The notes under the pieces: model-generated
Seen by the model: only the letters and a program-made list of their open reading frames with translations
Told to the model about the DNA's origin: nothing
Databases searched by the model: none
Made by a program: the position numbers and the translations under genes
Shown: positions 52,863-62,300 of the stretch, one piece after another
Position numbering within the stretch: the first letter of the stretch is position 1
How the letters are laid out: the number at the start of each line of letters is the position of its first letter
Assembly: GCF_042658685.1 (NCBI RefSeq)
Contig: NZ_JBHSQY010000006.1
Reading direction: 5' to 3' (one strand)
Source of the DNA: Macrococcoides bohemicum
GTDB lineage: Bacteria; Bacillota; Bacilli; Staphylococcales; Staphylococcaceae
DNA: 64,000 nucleotides

Positions 52863-53292
52863 GATACATTTTTCTTCGCCTATTTATTTCAAGTCTTTCT
52901 CTAACACTAATTATTATATTATCTAATTGATAGCCACTGTGTTTTATAGTATCAATTAGATAACCCTCAGCATCCTTACTACTTAATTCACCAACTTTTC
53001 TGTCTATATCCCCAGGTAACATATTTACTAAGTTATAGGGTGTACAGTGTATATAAGATGGATCAATAGTAAGATTAGTTGTGTTAAAATCTTGTATTTC
53101 ATAGCTATAACTATGCTTTTTTGATGAAATAGATCTTAGAATACAACTGTTATCTGTATAGTCAATATCCTCTACCACAAAGTATCTGCCACTATTATAT
53201 TCAAATTCATTAGAGGAAGATGTATTATTTCTCTTCTGAAAATAGCAACGTGCAACAACAATATCATCAATATTAAGTTGGCTGATATCCAT
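52846..53292 (-). CDS. Hypothetical protein (148 aa)
   Basis: MDISQLNIDDIVVARCYFQKRNNTSSSNEFEYNSGRYFVVEDIDYTDNSCILRSIS... The first half looks like a small beta-barrel; the second is helical and ends in a basic RRRKMYQDRDR. No clear ribosome binding site, but it starts six bases after the preceding stop. No family recognised. Last gene of the R4 cassette. Confidence 0.55.
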   Translation of the reverse strand: MDISQLNIDDIVVARCYFQKRNNTSSSNEFEYNSGRYFVVEDIDYTDNSCILRSISSKKHSYSYEIQDFNTTNLTIDPSYIHCTPYNLVNMLPGDIDRKVGELSSKDAEGYLIDTIKHSGYQLDNIIISVRERLEINRRRKMYQDRDR

Positions 53293-53298
53293 AATTTA

Positions 53299-53523
53299 TT
53301 AATATATCCCTATTCCAATTCCTAAAGCTAAATCTTTTTTATCTTTAGGATCAAGAGGTGTATCTTGTCTTAATTTTCTTACATTATTATAATAACCGTT
53401 TTTCTTCATTGCTAACTTAGTCTGTTGTCTTAAAATTTTTCTTTCATCATCAGACATTAATTCTCGTTCCTGTTCTGTGAAGTCATTGAGTGTTTTTCCT
53501 ACTAGATTAAATTTTACTGTCAT
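53299..53523 (-). CDS. Hypothetical basic protein (74 aa)
   Basis: ATG 53523 behind aaaggagtga. MTVKFNLVGKTLNDFTEQERELMSDDERKILRQQTKLAMKKNGYYNNVRKLRQDTPLDPKDKKDLALGIGIGIY. Helical, basic middle, hydrophobic GIGIGIY end. No family recognised. Confidence 0.55.
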   Translation of the reverse strand: MTVKFNLVGKTLNDFTEQERELMSDDERKILRQQTKLAMKKNGYYNNVRKLRQDTPLDPKDKKDLALGIGIGIY

Positions 53524-53596
53524 ATCTATCACTCCTTTAGTTGTATTATTATATCACAATTCCCTATTTTTTTAATATTTGAGTATGTAATTAATA

Positions 53597-53983
53597 TTAC
53601 ATACTCAAAACACGTTCAAAAGTAACAACTTTCTTATTGATAAGATTTAACAATGATTCTCTATCATCTAATTCAATGTAAGCCTGGTATAGCCTATAAA
53701 TTATTTCTGAAATTCTATCTATTGTATCTTCTTTTCCTTCTAACTCTAGGTAATAATATATATCATAACTATAAACTTGACTAATAGCTAAAATATACTG
53801 TATATCTGTAACATTAATAAAATTTGATTTCGCATGATTTTCCTTAATATTAATATCAATACGATCTGATAACTCGTCTATTAAGTTAATTTCATTTATA
53901 TCATCTTCATCAGACCATACAAATATAGGCAATGCTTTATTTTTAACAGACTGCAATTCTTGTATTAATTCATTTACTAACAT
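53597..53983 (-). CDS. Hypothetical acidic protein (128 aa)
   Basis: ATG 53983 behind ggaggg; upstream in-frame codons lack a site. MLVNELIQELQSVKNKALPIFVWSDEDDINEINLIDELSDRIDINI... The beginning resembles a short phage/plasmid family with LPVxVWSDED-type strands, not named with certainty. A TGCATA-type dyad lies in its upstream gap and may regulate it. Confidence 0.55.
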   Translation of the reverse strand: MLVNELIQELQSVKNKALPIFVWSDEDDINEINLIDELSDRIDINIKENHAKSNFINVTDIQYILAISQVYSYDIYYYLELEGKEDTIDRISEIIYRLYQAYIELDDRESLLNLINKKVVTFERVLSM

Positions 53984-54005
53984 AAAAACCCTCCAAATAG
54001 TATAG

Positions 54006-54048
54006 TATATAATGCATAGAATATATTGCATATACTATGCATTATATA
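54006..54048. repeat. TGCATA-type dyad inside R4 cassette
   Basis: Perfect 14-base arms TATATAATGCATAG/CTATGCATTATATA in the gap between the genes at 54056 and 53983. No T-run on the minus strand, so an operator or binding site is more likely than a terminator. Confidence 0.55.
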
Positions 54049-54055
54049 TAATTCT

Positions 54056-54739
54056 TTAATTAGTTAGTTCTACTTCTAAGGTATCAATCCAATAATTTAA
54101 TTCTTCATCGCTTTTGATATTAAGATGACCGTAAGGTAAATCTTTTTTGAATAAAGTTATTTGATATTTAACACCATTTCTAGTTGATGGTGAAATAATA
54201 ACTTTATCTCCATTATTAGATACACCTTGTCTTGTAATGGTAAATTGATTCTCCTCAGTTATTTCAAAGAAATAACCATCAAAGACTAACTTTTCCTTGA
54301 ACTTTTCAATAAGAATATCTACTGAATCTGTAATGATTATTAATTTATCAGCCACTTCATGAACTACATAACCCTTTTCAATTATTTCACTAACAATATC
54401 TAAATTATTTGAATAACTCTCATATTTAATTCGTGTGCCATAATTAAAATTTACTGTAGCTTTAAATAATAACTTTTCTTTACTGATATTTTTTTTATTT
54501 AACCGATTTTCTATGGTTTCCTTTAATTTGTTGTAATTATTGATTATAGATTTCATATCCCTTGTATTTGAACTACCATAAGGAACATCTTCATTAATAA
54601 CAATTCTGTTGTTACTTACTACTTTTAATACTCTGTAAAATTGATAATGTCCCAATGAATCTGTACTAGGCATGAACCAATCATGATCCACTAATACTTG
54701 ATTACTTACAAGCTCACCTATACCGTTATATTTTTTCAT
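54056..54739 (-). CDS. Hypothetical protein (227 aa), first gene of R4 cassette
   Basis: ATG 54739 behind aaaaaggagagg, part of the R4 edge. MKKYNGIGELVSNQVLVDHDWFMPSTDSLGHYQFYRVLKVVSNNRIVINEDVPYGSSN... Mixed fold; it contains a long helical middle and a C-terminal domain ending NIKSDEELNYWIDTLEVELTN. No family recognised. Confidence 0.6.
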   Translation of the reverse strand: MKKYNGIGELVSNQVLVDHDWFMPSTDSLGHYQFYRVLKVVSNNRIVINEDVPYGSSNTRDMKSIINNYNKLKETIENRLNKKNISKEKLLFKATVNFNYGTRIKYESYSNNLDIVSEIIEKGYVVHEVADKLIIITDSVDILIEKFKEKLVFDGYFFEITEENQFTITRQGVSNNGDKVIISPSTRNGVKYQITLFKKDLPYGHLNIKSDEELNYWIDTLEVELTN

Positions 54740-54746
54740 AAATAAC

Positions 54747-55255
54747 CTCTCCTTTTTCAACTACACGAACTTGTGTTTGTTGGATTTATGTATTTAATTT
54801 TTACGGATTAGAAAGAGCATTGACCGAAAAAGTAATGCAAGGGCGACTTGTCGAACGTAGTGATCCCTTGCATTACTTTTTCTAGTTAAACACGAAGCAG
54901 GGCGAGTTGTGAAACTTCAATGCTAGTCTAAGTAGTGAAAAATTATATAAATTCTTTCAAACACGTGAGTGGTTGAAAAGGGTCTAATCAGAACAACTGA
55001 CGTAGGAAGTTGGTCAATGCATTGCCATCAGGCTTTAGCCTGATACTTAATCAGTCCTTAATTGTGTGGATTTTGAGTTCATTTTCAACAGAAGCAGGGC
55101 AGGGGAGAAAATCAAGGAGTAAAGCGAAGCGTACCTTTATTTTCTAACCTAGTTGAACACGAGCATTGCGAGTTGTGACAACTGCTCTGCTAGGTTGAAT
55201 AATGATAAAGACACACAATTTGCAAACACGAAGGTCACGTAGTGTTTGTTCCATG
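54747..55255. repeat. R4: structured non-coding repeat
   Basis: 509 bases. It shows the longest perfect stem of the set, 18 pairs from GAAAAAGTAATGCAAGGG (54826) to CCCTTGCATTACTTTTTC (54865), enclosing the conserved loop CGACTTGTCGAACGTAGTGA. Other hairpins are as in R2. It lies directly upstream of the operon 54739-52846 and is the last copy before the plus-strand genes. Confidence 0.9.
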
Positions 55256-55325
55256 TTTTTAAGAGAAAGATAACCACATAACTGAAAGGAATTTAAGAAA
55301 AATGGTTTAAGGGTTTAAAATTAAC

Positions 55326-55355
55326 TTGAAAAAATGAGAACGTATGTTCTATAAT
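55326..55355 (+). promoter_or_regulatory. LexA-controlled promoter
   Basis: TTGAAA (55326) and consensus TATAAT (55350) at 18-base spacing. Between them lies GAACGTATGTTC (55338-55349), which fits the Gram-positive LexA box GAAC-N4-GTTC and abuts the -10. SOS repression and damage induction are expected. Confidence 0.8.
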
Positions 55356-55376
55356 CAAGGAAAGGAGTGATACAAT

Positions 55377-55673
55377 ATGACAAAAAATTATGAGGATATC
55401 ATGAAAAAATATGAATGTACTTTTATTGATAAAACTATATTTACCATTATTAAATCCTCTTATGTAGAAAAAATATTTGAGTTTACCGATTTTGATAAAA
55501 AAGAGCATCATATTGTTCATCTTTTAAGTAATTTTAATATAGCTGATAAAGATGTTTTAGCTGAAATTACTATTCTTCCAATTTTACATTTACATTCAAT
55601 AAAAGAGATTGATAAGTATGAGGATATTTATTGCATTATTAGTCAGGCTGGTGAATCTATTGAAAGTTCATAA
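55377..55673 (+). CDS. SOS-operon hypothetical protein (98 aa)
   Basis: First gene behind the LexA-controlled promoter, ribosome binding site aaaggag. MTKNYEDIMKKYECTFIDKTIFTIIKSSYVEKIFEFTDFDKKEHHIVHLL... Soluble, mixed charge, no family recognised. In many Firmicute operons of this type a Y-family polymerase accompanies YolD; none is present here. Confidence 0.65.
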   Translation: MTKNYEDIMKKYECTFIDKTIFTIIKSSYVEKIFEFTDFDKKEHHIVHLLSNFNIADKDVLAEITILPILHLHSIKEIDKYEDIYCIISQAGESIESS

Positions 55674-55683
55674 TATTAACGAA

Positions 55684-56103
55684 ATGCATCCAACTGTCCC
55701 TTATCATCTCATTAAAGAAACTAACTATAAAAAAATACCTCGAAAATATCTGGAAAGAAATATTCCAAAAGGCAGAGGCATGATCAAATGGGCTCCATTT
55801 GCGACTATTCCACAACAATACAGTGAGTTAAGAGAAATAATCAAGAAGCAAGAGTATGAATATATGCCTCTACTATCTTCTGATCAGATTTCTGTTATAA
55901 ATGTACATATTCACGAAGCTATATTAAATAAAAAAGAATATACGATAATTTACTATAATGAAGTGGAGTATAAGAAAAAGTTAGTTCAAGGAGTTGTAAA
56001 AAAGATTTTTGATTTAGAACACTATATCGTTCTCAATTTATGTAATACAAATTCTTTATTTAGAATAGATTTCAAACATATTATTGATATACGACTAAAG
56101 TAG
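55684..56103 (+). CDS. YolD-like protein
   Basis: 139 aa. The opening VPYHLIKETNYKKIPRKYLERNIPKGRGMIKWAPFATIPQQY matches staphylococcal YolD-like proteins closely, which is why ATG 55684 is chosen; the frame is open back to about 55609, and ATG 55618 with a possible aaagag site is an alternative. YolD family proteins are thought to be ImuA/UmuD-like partners of translesion polymerases and are typically SOS-induced, as the promoter here suggests. It may help plasmid establishment when single-stranded DNA triggers SOS. Confidence 0.78.
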   Translation: MHPTVPYHLIKETNYKKIPRKYLERNIPKGRGMIKWAPFATIPQQYSELREIIKKQEYEYMPLLSSDQISVINVHIHEAILNKKEYTIIYYNEVEYKKKLVQGVVKKIFDLEHYIVLNLCNTNSLFRIDFKHIIDIRLK

Positions 56104-56324
56104 AATATATTGATAACAAGATTACCTAATAAATTATAATGTGTAGTTGATGATTTTTTTATACTTAATAGTAGAACTCAATCTACATGTTTTGTCTAAT
56201 TTTTTATTTCCAAAAGACAAACTTCTCACTTTGTTAATCAGAATTTAATACATAAAAATAGCCTTGTATGTTAACAACAATATGTATATGATAATGTTGT
56301 AAATATTTTATTAGGAGGTTTTAT

Positions 56325-59300
56325 ATGGAAAAGCAGTCGTGGTTTAAGTCGTTGATATGGGCAATCGTTTTTTCACTTGTCATTTCTTTGTTACCAGTGG
56401 ATTTATTCATTGCTCATGCTGAAACAGATGAAGATGTCCCAGTAGACATCAATGAAAAGAAAGATAACAAAAAGCAAAAGGACAAAGAAGAACTTTTAAA
56501 AGCACCGAAAGATGTTGATGAGAATGATTTGAAGTCTATAGACGATCTGAATAATGAGACAACTATCGTTGAATCTAAAGATGAAAACAAGTATCAGGCA
56601 ACATTCTATGATGATGAAGTAAGAATGGAAACGGATAAAGGTTTTGAAGATATCGATGCTAATATTAAATTGAATGATGGTGTTTTTGAAACAGAGAATA
56701 CTGAACTAGATTTAAATTTTGCACCGACAATCGAAACAAATGAACCTTTCATCAATGTAATAGATGATAAAGACGATACTTTAGTTACTTTAAAAGGAAT
56801 CGAGTATAAAAATAAGCTTCGTAATCCTAAAAGCAGAAGAGCTGAAGTAAAGGATAATGTGATATGGCACAGAGGTGTCTTTCCGAATATTGATATTCGA
56901 CATGTCACTCTAAACAAAGAAGTAAAAGAAGATGTTGTAATTAATAATAAACAGAATAATATTGAAGCAATTGTTTATGAGATTGACACTGATAAAGAAG
57001 TTGTTCTAACAGACAATGACGAAATTGAATTTAGAGATAAAGATGGTAAGGTAGCATTCAAGATGCCAAAACCTGAAATGTCTGATTCTAATATCGATGA
57101 ACAAAGTGGATTTGCTGAAAAATCATACGATATTGAATACAAATTATTTAAATCAAATGGAAAATACATACTAAAAGTTATACCAAGTCTAAAATGGTTA
57201 AATTCAAAAGATAGAGTTTATCCGGTCTACATCGATCCTACCTTTTCTAAAGATGTAACATTAGATACTTTCGTATCAAGTGCCCAACCAACAACAAACT
57301 TAAATAAGTATTGGAACTCTACATTAGGATTATATACATTACGTGTAGGTAAATACGATACTTCTACAGGCACAAATTATACATTTTTAAAATTCCCCTC
57401 AATGAGCCACCTTAAAGGTGCAACTATCAGTTCTGCAAAATTACAATCATTTTCAAGATGGAATTATTATGGCACAACAAAAACTGCTGTGTGGGCAGAT
57501 AAAGTCAACGCCTCTTGGTCTGAGACAGGTGTGACATGGAATACTAAGCCTACAAGTACAAATATCACAAATGCGACAGCTGCAACCAATGAATGGTTAA
57601 ACTTTAACGTACTGTCATACGCTAAAGGTATCGCTGAAGGTAAGGCAGATTATGGTCTGAAACTGCATACCAACGGTAATGGCCAAACATATTGGAAACA
57701 ACTGAGTGCATCTGAAAATGCTACGAATAAGTCGAAAATATCCGTAGTCTATTCATACCCAAAAATGGATAGTATTCAAACTACACCTTATATTATTACA
57801 GGTACAAAAAATGGATACATCAATGTAACATGGCCAAATATGTTAGGAGCAAAAGCCTATAAACTACAATTATTTGATGGTAAAGGATGGCAAACAGTTT
57901 ATACTGGAACATCAACTTCTTACAATACTAAAGACAAGAAAATATGGCCGACAACAGCACAATACACATCAAAAGATTCTACGACTGGGGGTATAAACTT
58001 TAGAAATGGAGATGGTACAGATTTACCAATCAATCCTTCAAGCTTCTATACCGCAAGTAGAGGTACAACAAGTACAGATAAAACATTCCAGTTCAGAGTG
58101 ATCGCTGACTACGCATTAGGTAGTGGTCTACCATCTGATGCTGACAGACAATCAATTATGGAGTTAATTCCAGATGCACCTGAATTACCTACATTAAAAA
58201 ATGCGGTCGCAGATACTAATGATAAAGCGACAATCGATATTAGCTGGCCTGGGGTTGCTGGAGCTAGTTCATATAATATCTTCATCTATAATGGTACAGA
58301 GTATGAAAAAATTGATAATGTAACAGGAACATCATGGAGTTCAAAAGGAAAGAATATCTTCCCTAATGAAACACAATTGAAAGCTTTAACTATGGGTGAA
58401 AAAGGTTCTTTAAGAGAAAATAAAGATGGTGTACAGCTACCTGGAGATCCTTCTACACTCTATAAATTAGTTAATACAAAATATGCGAATTCTAAACGTT
58501 ATTATATTAAAGTTACTGCATCTTCAGGAAAAGGGGAGAGTGCAGGTTCCCCGATTCTTAATGTCTATGTTCCGACAAATAATGTTTCAGCAACAGTGAA
58601 TGGTTATTCAGATAACCGTAAAGAAGATAGTGGATTCTTATTTGCCAGTTGGAATAAAGTGATTGGTGCAGAGGGTTATGGTGTTTATTTATTTAACGGT
58701 AAAGACTACGAGCTTGTAGACATCTTAGATAAAGATACCACAACATGGCATTCGAGAGATAAGAAGCTATGGCCGACTGATTCAAGTAAATATCAACTGA
58801 ATATTGATGGTGTCGTCGGTGGTGGCAGAGAACTTCCACTTGATCCATCAGCTACTTATGTATCAGCTGGTGGTGATGCAGATAATAAATATCGTGTGAA
58901 AATCACTTCTTTCAGATATAAAGGTACATCAACAGGTAAGATTGAGCCGTATTATAAAGGTGAAAGTAACTTTGATAAAGCAGAAGAAAAAGAAGTAGAA
59001 ATACAGAAAGAAGTATCACCTGATTATGGTGATGAAGCATTCTATCCTACAATCGATACAGATTTAGGAACTTTCAATACATTTAACAGAAACCAAGTAT
59101 TAAGTGAAAGTGACGCCTCTTTACCTGGTCGTGGTCCTGAAATCGATGCGACAAGAACATTTAACTCAAAAGTAAATAAGACAGGTATATTTGGTTTAGG
59201 GTGGCAAAGTGGATTTGAGCGAAAGTTAAATATAGAAGATACAAGTATCACCCCTAAAGTAGTTCAATATACTGAAGAAGATGGGACGAATCATCTATTT

Positions 59301-62300
59301 GTCAATCAGTCAGGAAAATTACTGGCTCCTACAGGGGTTGACTATGAATTCAATATTGAGAATGACGAATATGTAATCCAAGATGAATCGGGTCAAAGAG
59401 AGATATATGGTAAAGATGGATTATTAAACAGAATAGAATATGATGCGAAACAAGCTGACAAGAAAAATACTGTGAAGTTTAACTATAGTGAAATAGAAGG
59501 TATTAGACGTTTAGACAGTATTACAAGTGCATCAGATACAACTGAAAGTAAGAATAGAATTTCATTTGACTACAATGAACAAAATCTTGTATCTAAGATG
59601 ACGGTTTCAGCAAGTTCAGATGATAAACAAGCTGAACGTGTTTATACGTATCAGTATGATAAATTCAAGCGTCTAACTTCTGTTACAGGTCCTGAAGGAG
59701 ATTACACATATAGTTACCGTGAAAAATATGCGGTGAATGAAGATGGTGAAGAAGTTACACCTGAAGAAGTAAAATATGCAGGTGAAATAGATCTATATGG
59801 TATGCCAGGCAATGTCGATGGTAGTAATCAAATCACAGCAACCTATGATGAAGATCTATTAACAAGCACAAAAGACGAAAGTGGCATTGTTACGAACTAC
59901 AACATCAGCGAAGAAGAAAACGGTGCAATTGCTGAAGTAACAGGTGAAGAACGTGCAAAAGAAAAGTATACTTTCGATAAATATGGCCATTTAACAGAGT
60001 CACTAATATATGGTGAGACTGATAAATTAACAAAGACTGAATGGTTAGACCACCGTATCACTAAAACAACATATCCTGATGGAGAAGTTGAAGTATCTGA
60101 ATATGGTAAGCGTGAATCAGCAAGTAAATCAGATCAAGAGTTAGACGGTCAGGTCTTAAAAGAAAAAGATGCGACATCACAGACGACTTATGAATATGCT
60201 GATAATAAAGATGATGTTATCGCAACGACAGATGAACATAACGTTAAAGAAGAAGTTGCATTAAATAGTGACCGTGAAGCAGTTACAGATTACTCTGTAC
60301 AGGATGGTATCGTAGGATTTACTGAGTATAATCAATTTGGTAACGAAACACGTACAGGCATCTCTTTAGGTGCTGGATCTAACCTATTAATGGGTGGTGC
60401 TTTTGAATCTACGAATCAATTTTCAGCTGGTAAGCTTGTTGACGGAGGTGTACATGGTAAAGCACTTCAATTAACAGGTGAAACAGCGAAGCAGGAAGTA
60501 ACACTTAAAGCAGGACAGCCTATCAATATTTCTGGTTCATTTAAAGATGACAAATCAGCTAAAGGGAGCATCAATGTGAAGTTCATGGATAGTACTTCAA
60601 GAGTATTATCTACAGTGACAATTGAAAGTCCAAAAGCTGATGGTAAATGGGTACGTAAGTTAGAGGAAGATGTTGCTCCTACAGGAACAACAAAGGCTTC
60701 CGTAGAATTAACTTCTACTACCGGAACAATCAACTTCGATGAAGTTCAGCTAGAAAAAGCCCAGGCAGGACATTCAACTTCTGTGACACCTTTTAACTTT
60801 GCAGAGCAGGGTGGATTTAATAAATCAGATAAATGGACACTTACATCTGGTTCATCAAATAACAATGGCTTCGAAAATTCTGAGGCATTATTACTTTCAG
60901 CAGGTGGAACAGCATCACAGAAAGTAAGTGTTATACAGGATACAGCGAAACCAATCTATGTTACAGCATTATCTAAGAATGCAAATGCGGAAGATAAAAT
61001 TAAAGCTGTAGTAACATTCAATGATGGTACAACAACTACTGAAGAAAAAGCATTCCAGACACTTGATCAGAACAATGACCTATGGCAAAGACAAACATTA
61101 CAATTTAATGCAGATAATAAACTGCCGATTAAAACAGTTGATATAACAATATCTAATAAAGATGGCGACACATTATTTGATGGTGTGAGAGTGACTGAAG
61201 GTCGAGCAGTTGAAGAAACAACCTATGATAAACAGAATAACTTTGTCACTAAAGAATCAGGTTTATCTAAGGTGCCTGTTGTCTATGAAAATGACGCTTT
61301 CGGTAATATTTTAAGTACAACACAAGGTACTAAGAAACGCACCAATGAATATGACAACAAAGATAATCTAGTCAGAACGACAGCTGAAAATGGTGCAGTG
61401 ATTTCTTACGACTTTAATAAGAAGAATGAAGTTATCGCTAAGCATTTTGAAGGGCAGGATACTGAATATACCTATAGTAAGAATAGAATTAATTCTGTCA
61501 AAACAGCTGATGGGCAAATCACTAAGTACAGTTATAATGAAAAGACAGGTGATGTATCAAGAATTGATCTACCATCTGGAAAATCTATCGTAACAAAATA
61601 TGATAGTGAAGGTAACGAAAAAGCTGTAAACAATGGTACAAATGAATTATTTACCTATGATTATGATAAAGCTGGTAATCTTTCAAATGTGAAAGACGTA
61701 GAGAAAAAACAATCTAAAGTCTACACATATGAAATAAATACGAGTGGAACTGCCGGAAATGGTGCCGGACGATTATTAAGCATCACGGATTACTTTGGAT
61801 TAGTTCAATCATATGAGTATGTAACAGGTGTTGATGGTATAAATACAGAATCACCATCCTCGATGGTATTCAATGGGACGAAAACATCATATGGTTATGA
61901 TAAAGCGACGCGACTTGATAAAGTAGAAGTAGGTACAAATAAATGGCTATTCCGTCACGATGATTTAGGTCAGGTCAACCAAGTTAAGTTACCAAATGAT
62001 TCTGGTACAGTAAACTATAAATTCGGTGAAAATGGTGTTATAGAAAGCATTACATCTGACAGCAAGACTGAAAATGTGGTAGCTGATCAGTATATCTATG
62101 ATCAATACGGTAACATGACCAAGAAAGTATCAAATGATGGTACTTCAACGTATCAATACGATGCGATGGATCAGTTAACAGAAGAAAAGATAGGCGACAA
62201 AACAAATACGTATACTTACGACAAACGTGGTAACCGTAAGAGTGTCAACGGTACAACTGCAACTTTCAACACAATGAATCAATTAACTTCATTTGGTGAC

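Noticed and set aside
48639..55255. R1-R4 as copies of an insertion sequence or MITE
   Set aside because: No transposase remnant and no terminal inverted repeats or target duplications at the repeat ends; edges instead coincide with ribosome binding sites and operon ends.
48639..55255. R1-R4 as CRISPR or rolling-circle origins
   Set aside because: Repeats are too long and too few for CRISPR, and no Rep nick site or matching Rep gene was seen.
55293..55520. Minus-strand hydrophobic frame opposite the SOS operon
   Set aside because: It overlaps a well-supported plus-strand promoter and gene and has no ribosome binding site.
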